A DNA stretch of 64,000 nt from Synergistaceae bacterium (GCA_017450125.1 JAFSWZ010000040.1:1-64000), one strand, 5' to 3'. Counted from the first letter of the stretch, positions 27,174-35,959 are shown. A program made the numbers and translations. The notes: generated from the letters alone by a model not told the origin.

Positions 27174-28196
27174 ATGCACTTGTCAATCATGCCGGTAAAG
27201 TCCTTCTCGCCCCGCGAGCCGAAAACCCACAACGCCAACGCTTGGGGGCTGGTCTACGGGGGCGCAATCACCGCCAACGTCGAGGGTCAGGTCAACATTC
27301 ACCCGATAACCTACGAGCTCAACGGCATAACGATAGCGGCAAACGTCTACACTCCCGCAGGCTATGACCCGTCGAAGAAGTATCCCGCAGTAACCGTCGC
27401 ACATCCCAACGGCGGCGTTAAGGAGCAGGTTTCGGGACTGTTCGCGCAGAGGCTCGCTGAGCTGGGGTACATCACGGTTGCGGCTGATGCGGCGTTTCAG
27501 GGTGAGAGCGGAGGACAGCCCAGACACACGGATATTCCGTTCTTCAGGACTGAGGACATTCACGGGATGGTTGACCTGCTGATGATTTACCCGGGCGTTG
27601 ACCCCGAGAGAATCGGGATGCTGGGTATCTGCGGAGGAGGCGGCTACACCATCAACGCGGCCAAGAGCGAGAAGCGCGCAAAGGCGGTCGCAACGCTGAG
27701 CATGTTCAACACGGGCAGGGTCAGGCGCGAAGGGTACATGAGCACGCAGATTAAGGACATTCAGGAGAGGCTGGCGCAGGCTTCGTTTGCGAGGGGCGAA
27801 GAAGCGGCATCAGGGACGGTAGATTTTGATGCTCTCACCGATGAATACATCGAGTCGATTCCGAACGACCTTTACCGCGAGGGCATGAAGTACTACGGAA
27901 AGACGCACAGGCACCCTCACTCAACGTTTGAGTACACGCGCTCAAGCCTCGCCGCACTCATGACTTGGGACGCAACGGACAACCTCAAGCTGATTAATGT
28001 ACCACTGCTGATGATGGCGGGAAGTGCCGCTGATTCCCTCTACCTCAGCGAGGATGCAATAGAGAAGGCGACAGGCACAAACGACAAGGAATTATTCCTG
28101 ATACCCGGAGCACTTCACATCCAGACGTACTATGTTCCCGAGTACGTTGAGCAGGAAGTCAGCAAGCTCAAGGAATTTTTCGGGCGGACACTGTAA
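27174..28196 (+). CDS. Alpha/beta hydrolase, YcjY/dienelactone-hydrolase-like
   Basis: A 340-residue cytoplasmic hydrolase. After a beta hairpin and the AHPNGG oxyanion loop comes the elbow GICGGGGY, with Cys rather than Ser as nucleophile, as in YcjY-like proteins and dienelactone hydrolases. The late acid/His residues lie in MAGSAADSLYLSEDA and PGALHIQTYY. ATG 27174 follows AAGGAGG (27157-27163); in-frame upstream codons overlap the MerR gene and are rejected. It follows the MerR gene by 55 bases and is closed by a terminator, so it is a probable target or partner of that regulator. Confidence 0.83.
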   Translation: MHLSIMPVKSFSPREPKTHNANAWGLVYGGAITANVEGQVNIHPITYELNGITIAANVYTPAGYDPSKKYPAVTVAHPNGGVKEQVSGLFAQRLAELGYITVAADAAFQGESGGQPRHTDIPFFRTEDIHGMVDLLMIYPGVDPERIGMLGICGGGGYTINAAKSEKRAKAVATLSMFNTGRVRREGYMSTQIKDIQERLAQASFARGEEAASGTVDFDALTDEYIESIPNDLYREGMKYYGKTHRHPHSTFEYTRSSLAALMTWDATDNLKLINVPLLMMAGSAADSLYLSEDAIEKATGTNDKELFLIPGALHIQTYYVPEYVEQEVSKLKEFFGRTL

Positions 28197-28214
28197 TCCC
28201 ATGACAACAAAAAC

Positions 28215-28248
28215 AGCCTCCTTCAACGCTGAGGGAGGCTTTGTTTTT
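28215..28248. terminator. Bidirectional terminator between convergent genes
   Basis: AGCCTCC (28215-28221) pairs with GGGAGGCT (28233-28240). TTTGTTTTT follows on the plus strand and TGTTTTTGTT on the minus strand. The loop sequence TTCAACGCTGAG also occurs in the 21154 terminator. Confidence 0.9.
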
Positions 28249-28258
28249 CTCATCGGCA

Positions 28259-29092
28259 TCAGGACTTTCTTCCTCTGAGATAGACGAACCAGTACACAGC
28301 TCCGACGAGCCCTGCCCCTCCGAGAATGTTGCCCAGAGTTACAGGAAGAAGGTTGTCCGCGAACATGCTGCACCAGTTCAGCGCGTCAATCGAGGTCTGC
28401 GAGGCTCCTGCTTCGAGGGCTTTGCTGACGTAGAGCGGCGTGCACTTGGCCAGAATACCGGCTGGAATGTAGTACATGTTTGCGACGCTGTGCTCGAACC
28501 CCGACGCGACGAACACCCACACCGGGAAGAACGCACACACTGCCTTGCTGATTCCGTCCTTCGCGCCGAAAGACATCCACACTGCGAGGCACACAAGCCA
28601 ATTGCACAGCACGCCGAGAACGAACGCCCTCGCGAACGGCATAGCAATTTTCCCGGCCGCAGCCTTCAGCGTGAAGCCCCCGAGAAGTCCGCCGGTGAAA
28701 TCAAGCTGCCCCGACCAGTACACGAGGAACGCGACGAGGACTCCTCCGGCCAAGTTACCGAGATACACGACAGCCCACGACCTGAGCAGCTGCCAGAGAG
28801 TAATCTTCCTTTCCATGAGCGCGGCAATCATGAGGCAGTTGCCGGTGAAGAGTTCTGCTCCTGCCATTAGGACGAGCATTAGGCCTGCGGGGAAAATCAG
28901 TCCGCCGATGAGCTTGGCGGTGCTTGGGCTTGAGATTGCGTGAGAGACCATGCTTGAGGCTTGAGCTCCGAAGGCGATGAACGCTCCGGCCAAGACTCCC
29001 AGCACGAACTGTTGAACGACGGAGAGAGCAGCCTTCTTTGCGCCGACGTTGACGGTGAAGTCTGCTGTCTCTGAGGGAGTAAGATAACTCAT
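28259..29092 (-). CDS. Formate/nitrite transporter family channel (FocA/NirC)
   Basis: Integral membrane protein of 277 residues with six hydrophobic segments and the FNT signatures AGAFIAFGA near residue 36, GAELFTGNCL near 105, GVLCNWLVCLA near 180 and ASGFEHSVANMYYIP near 215. FNT proteins are pentameric channels for formate, nitrite or hydrosulfide. Its ATG overlaps the stop of the ABC ATPase gene (ATGA), so it is translated with an ABC importer, an unusual pairing. A specific substrate cannot be read from sequence. Confidence 0.92.
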   Translation of the reverse strand: MSYLTPSETADFTVNVGAKKAALSVVQQFVLGVLAGAFIAFGAQASSMVSHAISSPSTAKLIGGLIFPAGLMLVLMAGAELFTGNCLMIAALMERKITLWQLLRSWAVVYLGNLAGGVLVAFLVYWSGQLDFTGGLLGGFTLKAAAGKIAMPFARAFVLGVLCNWLVCLAVWMSFGAKDGISKAVCAFFPVWVFVASGFEHSVANMYYIPAGILAKCTPLYVSKALEAGASQTSIDALNWCSMFADNLLPVTLGNILGGAGLVGAVYWFVYLRGRKS

Positions 29093-30195
29093 GCCTGCTC
29101 GAGGTCGTCCACAAGAACCTTCGTCAACACAGGGTCAAACGACAGAGACACCTTCTCGCCCTCGCCCCAAATCTTCTTCACGTCAGGGTTGTCTATCTGC
29201 ACAAGAACATTCCCCAAGTCCGTCTTTACCCACGTTTCTACGCTGTTGCCGAGATAGATGTTTGCGGTTACGACTCCGTCCTCGACACCCGCGCCGGGCT
29301 CACCTAGAGACAGGGACTCGGGACGTGCCATCACCAACGCTTTATCTCCAGCCTTGAGCTTGTCGGACCAGCGGGGAGCTTCGAACCTCTGACCCTTAAT
29401 CTCGACGTGGCACGACGAATCGATGCCCTTAACCTCGCACGGGAAGAACGCTACCTTTCCCACGAAGCCGGAAACAAACGTATCTACAGGGTCGCGGTAA
29501 ATGTCGCTGGGCGTTCCGATCTGGATTATGTGTCCCAGCTTCATCACTATGATTCTGTCGGAGAGGCTCATTGCTTCAACGCGGTCATGTGTAACGTACA
29601 TTGCTGTTATACCGAGCGACTTCTGGAGACGGCGGATCTCTACGCGCATCTGTTCGCGGAGAAGAGCATCAAGGTTGCTCAAAGGCTCGTCGAGAAGCAG
29701 GACTGACGGTTCGACGATTAGAGACCTCGCGAGCGCGACTCTCTGCTGCTGTCCTCCCGAGAGCCTCGAAGGCGGACGCTTCCCCATCTGGCCAAGACCG
29801 ACCATCTCGAGGAATCTCTGTACCTTCTCGTCAATGTCCTTCTGTGCTACCTTCCTGAGCTTCAGGCCGTAACCGACATTCTCGGCTACGTTCATGTGAG
29901 GGAACAGGCCGTAGCTCTGGAAGACCATTGCTGTATCGCGCTTGTTCGGGGGAGTCGTGGTTACGTCGTTGTCCCCGATGAGAATGCGGCCGCTCGTCGG
30001 CTGTTCGAAGCCTGAGAGCATACGCAGGATGGTTGACTTCCCGCAGCCCGAAGGCCCTAACAGCGTTACGAGTTCGCCGGGCTCAAGCCTGAAGGACACT
30101 CCCGCAACGGCCGCAACATCCTGCCCCGACTGCGGATCACGAAATATCTTCTTTATGTTGTCAAACGTTACTGACTTAGATTTACTGCTCGCCAC
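29089..30195 (-). CDS. ABC transporter ATP-binding protein, FbpC/PotA type
   Basis: ATPase of 368 residues. Walker A is GPSGCGKST, the signature is LSGGQQQR, Walker B is VLLLDEPLSNLDA, and the H-loop is MYVTHDRVEA, where Gln is usual before the Glu. A C-terminal TOBE-type domain (about 240-365) has the MARPESL motif. This is the regulatory ATPase class of ferric-iron, polyamine, sulfate and phosphonate importers. It lies between the fused permease (19 bases) and the FNT channel (overlap). Confidence 0.9.
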   Translation of the reverse strand: MASSKSKSVTFDNIKKIFRDPQSGQDVAAVAGVSFRLEPGELVTLLGPSGCGKSTILRMLSGFEQPTSGRILIGDNDVTTTPPNKRDTAMVFQSYGLFPHMNVAENVGYGLKLRKVAQKDIDEKVQRFLEMVGLGQMGKRPPSRLSGGQQQRVALARSLIVEPSVLLLDEPLSNLDALLREQMRVEIRRLQKSLGITAMYVTHDRVEAMSLSDRIIVMKLGHIIQIGTPSDIYRDPVDTFVSGFVGKVAFFPCEVKGIDSSCHVEIKGQRFEAPRWSDKLKAGDKALVMARPESLSLGEPGAGVEDGVVTANIYLGNSVETWVKTDLGNVLVQIDNPDVKKIWGEGEKVSLSFDPVLTKVLVDDLEQA

Positions 30196-30214
30196 TTTGT
30201 TTTCTCCTTTCTGT

Positions 30215-32425
30215 TCACGTTACGTTCTTCGCAAGATTGCTGTTCTCACGCACCAACAGCCTCATGATTCCGAATGCTCCGAACACGATGATGATTAACA
30301 CCGTCGACAGCACGCTCGCAAGTCCGAAGCGCAGGTTCTCCGAGAAGTTGTAGATTAACACAGTAATGTGATACCACTTTGCCGAAATCAGGAAGATTAC
30401 CGCGCTGACTGCCGTCATTGAGCGCACGAATGTATACGACAGGCTCGACAGGAACGCAGGACGCACCAGCGGAAGCACTATGCTCCTGAACACCGTAGCC
30501 TGATCCGCTCCCAAGTCTGTAGCCGCCTCCTCTATCGACGGGTCAATCTGTCTCAGCGACGCTATTCCTCCCTCAATTCCGACGGGAAGCTCGCGGATAA
30601 CATAATTGATGACGATTATTGCCGCAGTACCGACGAGGATTATCGGCGCGTGGTTGAAGGCCAGAATGTAGCTTATGCCCAGCAGTGTGCCGGGAAGAGC
30701 GAAGGGAGTCATTAACAGCATCTCAAGCAGCTTCTTGCCGTGAAACTTTCTGCGGACAATCAGCAGTGCCGCAATCATCGCCACAATTCCCGCAATCGGT
30801 GTTGCTATCGCCGCAAGGGTTACGGTGTCGAGCAGTGCATCAGTCGAGCGCGTCAGAGCCTCCGTGATGTTCTCGAGGCTGAACGTGTAATCAATGCCCC
30901 AGTTCTTCACGAAGCATCCCGCGAAAATCGTTCCGTACAGCAGGACAAGGAATATCACTATCGCGAAGATTATTCCCACAAGGAAACGTCTAACACCCGG
31001 AGTCGTCAGCTCGGTTATGCGTCCTGAAGGCTTGCCCGTAACTGTAACGTATGACTTCTTCGCGACCCAGAACCTTTGCGCGAGGAACGCCGTAAGTGTA
31101 GGAAGCAGCAGGAGTATCGACAGAGCCGCGCCGTGCCCGAGCCTGTTCATTCCCGTAACCTCAATGTAGCTCTCGAGTGATAACACTCTGAGGTCTCCGG
31201 CCAAGAGCAGGGGATTCGCGAAGTCAGCAAGCGATGTCGTGAAGACCAGAAGCCACGCGCTCAGCAGTCCCGGAACAGCAAGCGGAAGTGTTATTTTGCT
31301 GAAGGTCTGGAAGCGTGTTGCGGACAAGTTCAGCGATGCTTCCTCAAACGTAGAGTCGATGGCCTGAAGCACTCCGCTCAACGTCAGAAACGCTATCGGG
31401 AACATTCCCATTGTCTGCACGAGCACGAGGCCGGGCAGTCCGTAGATCGAGAAGTTCAGCCCTATCACACGAAGCCACCGTGTGAACAGTCCGTTGTTCC
31501 CGAACAGAAGAATTATCGACAGCGTCAAGGAGAACGGAGGCGAGATTACGGGGAGGACTCCCATTGTGGAGATGAGCTTCTTGCAGGGTGCGTTTGTACG
31601 TGCGACAACGAACGCGAACAAGAATCCCACAAGCGTCGAGAATGTCGCCGTCCAGCATCCGAGCTTCAGGCTTCCCCACAATGCGGACATGTAGCCTTCG
31701 GAGTTCAGGATAGTCTTCCAGACACCGAGAGAGAATTTGCCGTTCTCCAAGAATGACAGCCTCAGTGCCTCGAACAGCGGATATGCTACGAACGTCAGCG
31801 TCATCAGGAACAGCCCCGCGAGCGCGAAGCCGACGATAGGGTCTCTGCTCATCATCAGCTGCCAGATTACGACGACGAACAGCACGAACGCCCCGAAGAA
31901 CAGAGTGTTCATCATCCGCATGAAGCCCTGTTCGCCCTCAGTGCTGAACGCGAACACCAGCGCGCCTTCAACGTCGTGCGTCTTCAGGTCAACGGCAGGG
32001 GCAAAGAACAAAGCCTGCTCTTCCTTCGCGCCAACCTTCCAGTTCTTAACGCTCCTGTAGATTTCCTCATACGCGGCATTGTCGAAACCTTTGGAGAACT
32101 CAGGGTCAGTCGCAAGCTCCTCTGTGAGTTTCGCAAGTTCCGGGTCGCCAAGAGGAGTCTCATTGAGCTTCTCGCCGGGCATCGGGATTTCACGGACAAG
32201 AGCAACGGTGTATTCTCCAGCCTCTTCGGCAAGACGCTTCAGCCACTCGCTGACCTCATCATCGCCGGAAGGGTAGCCCGCCGCGACTGTCTCGACTGTC
32301 CTGCGCTGACTGGTTCTGCTCTGCTTCAGGAACTCATCACGGACGCTGGTATAAACCCACGCGCCAACGAGCACCACGAACAGAATCGTGAGCAGGAAAT
32401 TGATAACTCGTTTATTCACATCCAT
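30215..32425 (-). CDS. ABC transporter permease, fused double domain, FbpB-like, with extracytoplasmic N-terminal insert
   Basis: A 736-residue protein with two BPD_transp_1 permease domains in one chain. The two EAA loops are EEASLNLSATRFQTFSKITLP and EEAATDLGADQATVFRSIVLP cut at their ends. Before them a single helix (about 8-28) is followed by roughly 145 mostly polar residues and a second helix, which puts a domain outside the membrane. FbpB relatives are usually about 500-560 residues, so the N-terminal part is an addition. One chain can thus form the whole channel. The pair of domains and the FbpA-like binding protein suggest ferric iron or an anion such as a phosphonate. Confidence 0.87.
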   Translation of the reverse strand: MDVNKRVINFLLTILFVVLVGAWVYTSVRDEFLKQSRTSQRRTVETVAAGYPSGDDEVSEWLKRLAEEAGEYTVALVREIPMPGEKLNETPLGDPELAKLTEELATDPEFSKGFDNAAYEEIYRSVKNWKVGAKEEQALFFAPAVDLKTHDVEGALVFAFSTEGEQGFMRMMNTLFFGAFVLFVVVIWQLMMSRDPIVGFALAGLFLMTLTFVAYPLFEALRLSFLENGKFSLGVWKTILNSEGYMSALWGSLKLGCWTATFSTLVGFLFAFVVARTNAPCKKLISTMGVLPVISPPFSLTLSIILLFGNNGLFTRWLRVIGLNFSIYGLPGLVLVQTMGMFPIAFLTLSGVLQAIDSTFEEASLNLSATRFQTFSKITLPLAVPGLLSAWLLVFTTSLADFANPLLLAGDLRVLSLESYIEVTGMNRLGHGAALSILLLLPTLTAFLAQRFWVAKKSYVTVTGKPSGRITELTTPGVRRFLVGIIFAIVIFLVLLYGTIFAGCFVKNWGIDYTFSLENITEALTRSTDALLDTVTLAAIATPIAGIVAMIAALLIVRRKFHGKKLLEMLLMTPFALPGTLLGISYILAFNHAPIILVGTAAIIVINYVIRELPVGIEGGIASLRQIDPSIEEAATDLGADQATVFRSIVLPLVRPAFLSSLSYTFVRSMTAVSAVIFLISAKWYHITVLIYNFSENLRFGLASVLSTVLIIIVFGAFGIMRLLVRENSNLAKNVT

Positions 32426-32444
32426 ACCTCCCTGCTGGTGAAGA

Positions 32445-32756
32445 TTAGTTCACGAATAACTCTTTGCGGTTGTTGTAGTAAGTCCTGTTGATTATGAAGC
32501 CCACTCCCGAGCCTGCAAGCTGGTATCTGACGTAAATGCAGTACACACCGAGAGCAGCCAGAGCAGCAGCATAGGCAACGTCAACAAACTGCAACGACGG
32601 AAATGCCGCGTAGACACGATCCTTCACGTTCCCGTAGTGCATGCCGCAGAAAATATAGGCCGCCGAGACGAATGACCCAATTCCTCCGGTCCACAAGGCA
32701 AAGTAAATCAAGAAGTTGTGCCACTTCATACCTAACGGTTTGTAGTTCTCGCTCAT
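32445..32756 (-). CDS. Small membrane protein of the ABC operon
   Basis: A 103-residue protein with three hydrophobic stretches (about 15-37, 55-78 and part of 80-100). The opening LGMKWHNFLIYFALWTGGIG resembles short membrane proteins common in gut Firmicutes that begin with MKWHKFLIYFALWAG; they have no assigned function that I know. It sits between the binding protein and the permease. The ATG is preceded by a GGAA-type site. An accessory transporter role is inferred from position alone. Confidence 0.65.
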   Translation of the reverse strand: MSENYKPLGMKWHNFLIYFALWTGGIGSFVSAAYIFCGMHYGNVKDRVYAAFPSLQFVDVAYAAALAALGVYCIYVRYQLAGSGVGFIINRTYYNNRKELFVN

Positions 32757-32774
32757 TTTTATTCCTTCTTAATG

Positions 32775-32808
32775 AAAAATACAGCCCCCCATCATCACAA
32801 CGGAGGGC
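32775..32808 (-). terminator. Intra-operon terminator/attenuator after the binding protein gene
   Basis: On the minus strand GCCCTCC and GGGGGGC (plus positions 32802-32808 and 32784-32790) form a stem followed by TGTATTTTT. It lies 15 bases after the binding-protein stop and before the small membrane gene. It would leave more transcript for the binding protein than for the permease and ATPase. Confidence 0.65.
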
Positions 32809-32822
32809 GTGAATCACAGATG

Positions 32823-33824
32823 CTACTTCTCGGGAGCAGTGGATATCTCCTGATTCCAGCGTGCAAGCAGACGCTCTTTGTTGGCCGCGTCCCACTGGTC
32901 GTCCTGATTGACGAGGTTCATCTTCTCGAGAGAAAATCCCGTGTCGGTCGGAGTTGCCAGCTTCGACAGCGGAATAACGTACCAGCGCGCGATTATGTCC
33001 ATAGCCTTCTGGCCGAGCACCCAGTCATAGAGCTTCTTCGCGTTGAGGGGGTCAGGGCCGTCCTTGAGGATGGACATTGACGCGGTCTCGAAACCTGTTC
33101 CGTCTTCGGGAATTACTATCTCGAGCTTCGCGCCTTCCTTCTTGAGCTTAATCTGGTCGTGAAGGTAGCCGATCGCTATCGGAATTTCGCCCAGTGCGCA
33201 GGACTTTCCGGGCGCAGAACCTGAACGCGTGAACTGCTCGACTGCTTTTGCCATGTCCTTGAAGTACGCAAACGCCTTGTCCTCGTCGCCGCCGTTGATG
33301 CGGATTACCGTCGTAATCATGTTGTAGGCTGTCCCGCTGGTGCTGGGGTGCGCAACACGTACCTTCTTGGCGTATTCCGGCTTGAGGAGGTCAGCCCAGC
33401 TCTTCGGCATCGTGAGGCCGAGCTCCTTCGCGCGCTCGGTGTTCATGCAGAAGGCTATAGGTCCGACGTATAGTCCCGTCCAGTAGTTGTCGGGGTCTCT
33501 GTACCTGTTGGGGATTGAGGACGCAACGCGCGAACGGTAAGGCGTGGACAGACCGCGCAGCTTGGCCTCGATGTGCTGAGTTCCGACTCCGCCGACCCAG
33601 ATGCTCGCCTGCGGGTTAGCCTTCTCAGCCTCGAGACGTGCAATCGCTTCGCCGCCGGAAAGACGTACCCACTCAACCTTGATGCCCGTTTCGGCCTCGA
33701 ACGCGTCGAACAGTGCTTTAGCCAGAGGCTCTTCCATCGTGGTATAGGCCTTGACGACTTCAGCACCGAATGCGCAGGACGCAAGAAGCATCACTGCAAC
33801 GAGAGATAACGCAAACTTTTTCAT
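32823..33824 (-). CDS. ABC transporter substrate-binding protein, FbpA/AfuA-like
   Basis: Extracytoplasmic binding protein of 333 residues with a signal peptide (MKKFALSLVAVMLLASCAFGA; ASC could serve as a lipobox). VVKAYTTMEEPLAKALFDAF and VEWVRLSGGE match type 2 periplasmic binding proteins for ferric iron or related ligands, and PNRYRDPDNYWTGLYVG is typical of the group. ATG 33824 is preceded by AGGAGG; an earlier in-frame codon would hide the signal peptide. It is the first gene of a five-gene importer/FNT operon. I do not see the tyrosine pair that would prove ferric-ion binding. Confidence 0.85.
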   Translation of the reverse strand: MKKFALSLVAVMLLASCAFGAEVVKAYTTMEEPLAKALFDAFEAETGIKVEWVRLSGGEAIARLEAEKANPQASIWVGGVGTQHIEAKLRGLSTPYRSRVASSIPNRYRDPDNYWTGLYVGPIAFCMNTERAKELGLTMPKSWADLLKPEYAKKVRVAHPSTSGTAYNMITTVIRINGGDEDKAFAYFKDMAKAVEQFTRSGSAPGKSCALGEIPIAIGYLHDQIKLKKEGAKLEIVIPEDGTGFETASMSILKDGPDPLNAKKLYDWVLGQKAMDIIARWYVIPLSKLATPTDTGFSLEKMNLVNQDDQWDAANKERLLARWNQEISTAPEK

Positions 33825-33928
33825 GAATGCTATTCCTCCTGAGTGTGTAAAGTTTGTTGGAACGTAAGAAATGTGATGCGCATATTGTAGACGCGCGGGC
33901 ATAATTTCTACAGAGTATTTCTATCGGC

Positions 33929-33934
33929 TATAAT
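33929..33934 (+). promoter_or_regulatory. Candidate -10 element of the protease gene
   Basis: A perfect TATAAT 36 bases before the ATG of the HtrA-type gene. No convincing -35 hexamer is seen 16-18 bases upstream. Confidence 0.4.
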
Positions 33935-33969
33935 AAGCCATCCCGATTGACGGAGGACGTGATGAATTG

Positions 33970-35415
33970 ATGACCCCTGAGGAAGCCTGCCTGTACTTGG
34001 GAATTTCCCTCGATGATGAAGATTTGGACATGGACAGGATAGAGCGTAACTACAAGACAAAGCTCTCGATATATGACCCGCGACGCTTCAGCACAGATAC
34101 CCCCGAACACAGAGAAGCCCGGAGGATGAGGCGTAGCATTGAGGAGGCATACACCTGTCTTGTGGAAACATACGACGAGCTTTACGGAGCAGACGGAGGC
34201 GGAGAAGATCGCAGCACCGGCACGCTCCTGAAGGTTACTGCCGCGACGACGACAATAGCTGCGTTGTGTCTTGCCGGGTTCATCTGGCTGACGTACTCCG
34301 AGACTCCTAGCGTCAAGCCCGTGCCTTCCACTGATGCAGTTCACGCACAGGACTACGAGAGGCTTCTTCACGAGGTGGAGAGGCTGCGCGAGGCAGCAGA
34401 GGCGCGCCGTCCGCAGGGTTTAGCACAGAGCACGGCACTTCCCGACTACGCAGACCTCGTTGAACGCGTGATGCCGTCGATGGTGATGATACGCACTGAT
34501 GTCGGGACAGGGAGCGGATTCTTCGTTAGCGGTCAGGGCGATATCCTCACGAACTGGCACGTGATACGCGGAGCCTCGAGGATAACGGTTACCATGACGG
34601 AAGGCAGGCCGCAGTCTGCTCTGCTGAAGGATTACGACACGGCGAAGGATATTGCGCTCCTCAAGGTGAACGCACAGTCAGCTACACCGTTTCTGCGGAT
34701 AAGTCCCGTGCTTCCGCGACAGGGAGAGGCAGTTATGGCGGTGGGCAACCCGCGAGGCTACGAGGGAACTGTGTCGAACGGAATAATCTCGGCTTTCCGC
34801 GAGAACAACAACATCATACAGTTCACTGCGCCGATCTCGCAGGGTTCAAGCGGAGGAGCACTCATCAACCTTAAAGGCGAGGTTGTGGGTATGCCGACGA
34901 AGTTACGGACGGACGGGCAGAACCTGAATTTTGCGATTGCGCCGAACGTTCTGGCCAAGTTTCTGGATGAGGCGAAGGACAAACCTGCGAGAGCTCTCAA
35001 CGGTACGCGGACGGAAGCGGAGAGTTACGAGGATTACGGGCTGAAGTTCGTGCGCAGGGACGAGAGCTATGAGATGTACCTTGAGACCGGCAATATCGAC
35101 TATGACCCTGTGTCGTCAATAGCTTCGTTCGTGAGCGTGTGGCTTCCGACGGCGCGGACAAACTCGATGATGAAGCGCGACCCGAATTTCCGTGCGGTGA
35201 AGGGCAAGGATTTCGGGCCGTGTATGCTGGTGTATGTTGCTGACTTGTCGGAAGGGACGTATATTCACCTGCGGACGCTGAACCTCTACACTGACGGGAC
35301 GACGGCGCGGGATTACGTGAAGCCTGTAGAGCAGTACCGCTGGGTGAGGCCGTCGCGCGGGAGCAGGATTGAAGTCCTGATGAAGGAAGTCAGGCAGCAG
35401 CTAAGCATCAGGTGA
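33970..35415 (+). CDS. Membrane-anchored HtrA-type serine protease with degenerate J-like N-terminus
   Basis: A 481-residue protein in three parts. Residues 1-75 form a helical unit that looks like a J domain in layout (YLGISLDDEDLD, then IERNYKTKL and a late EEAYTCL helix) but has YDP in place of the catalytic HPD. One transmembrane helix covers about 88-108, and a short coiled coil about 128-146. The trypsin-like domain has His197 (TNWHVI), Asp228 (AKDIALLKV) and Ser294 (QGSSGGAL). There is no PDZ domain; residues 320-481 are a region I do not recognise. ATG 33970 is chosen over TTG 33967. It converges on the 11-gene conflict operon and stops four bases from it. The large protein at 42068-44821 has a similar J-like start, so the two may share a chaperone partner. 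Confidence 0.82.
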   Translation: MTPEEACLYLGISLDDEDLDMDRIERNYKTKLSIYDPRRFSTDTPEHREARRMRRSIEEAYTCLVETYDELYGADGGGEDRSTGTLLKVTAATTTIAALCLAGFIWLTYSETPSVKPVPSTDAVHAQDYERLLHEVERLREAAEARRPQGLAQSTALPDYADLVERVMPSMVMIRTDVGTGSGFFVSGQGDILTNWHVIRGASRITVTMTEGRPQSALLKDYDTAKDIALLKVNAQSATPFLRISPVLPRQGEAVMAVGNPRGYEGTVSNGIISAFRENNNIIQFTAPISQGSSGGALINLKGEVVGMPTKLRTDGQNLNFAIAPNVLAKFLDEAKDKPARALNGTRTEAESYEDYGLKFVRRDESYEMYLETGNIDYDPVSSIASFVSVWLPTARTNSMMKRDPNFRAVKGKDFGPCMLVYVADLSEGTYIHLRTLNLYTDGTTARDYVKPVEQYRWVRPSRGSRIEVLMKEVRQQLSIR

Positions 35416-35419
35416 GCTG

Positions 35420-35953
35420 CTACATTGACTGACCGGCAGATTCTCCCTGACCTTCGCCGGAAGTCTCGCCCCAGCCCTGACCCCAGCCCTCAGAAGTGCC
35501 GGTCGCTTCCTGTGCTGGCTGTGCCTCCATACTTTCTGCTGACTGCTGGCTCTCCTGAACCTCGCTCTCCTTCACCGTGAACTTGTCGCAGTCCTTCGCC
35601 TTGTTCGAGGTAAATTCTTTGACCTGTTCCCTGTTGAGGTTGTTCATTAGTTCGCTGTAGTCAAAGTCGTTGCCCTTCATCTCATGTTTGTGCGACATGT
35701 TAGAGCCTGCGTCCTCAACTTGGTACAAGTCAGGGTTGTTCATGAGGTCGTTGAACTCCTTCTGCGTCAATCCCTGCTCCTCTGCCCAGCGTATTGCTCT
35801 GGCGTTCTCGCACCCGTACTTGTGCCCGAGATGGTGCTTGCCCTCTATCACTTTTCCTGAATAAGCGTCAACAAACTTACCGTCTTTGTTCTTACCTTTC
35901 GCCTCAACCTTCTCACGTACTTCTTTGCGGATGTACGGCCTGTGAAGTTTCAT
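35420..35953 (-). CDS. GH-E family HNH/Endo VII-type nuclease, probable toxin
   Basis: A 177-residue protein. Residues 1-95 match my knowledge of the GH-E group of HNH/ENDO VII nucleases found as toxin domains: RKEVREKVEAKGKNKDGKFV, then HLGHKYGCEN, a KEFNDLMNNPDLYQ segment and finally SNMSHKHEMKG. GH and E of the name are visible in LGHKYGCE, with a Cys before the Glu; a further His pair is in SHKHE. The C-terminal 60 residues are low-complexity, rich in Gly, Gln, Glu and Ser. There is no secretion leader or long N-terminal delivery domain, so it is free-standing. It is the last gene of the operon, six bases after the immunity gene. Probable effector cutting nucleic acid. Confidence 0.8.
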   Translation of the reverse strand: MKLHRPYIRKEVREKVEAKGKNKDGKFVDAYSGKVIEGKHHLGHKYGCENARAIRWAEEQGLTQKEFNDLMNNPDLYQVEDAGSNMSHKHEMKGNDFDYSELMNNLNREQVKEFTSNKAKDCDKFTVKESEVQESQQSAESMEAQPAQEATGTSEGWGQGWGETSGEGQGESAGQSM

Positions 35954-35959
35954 CCCTCA

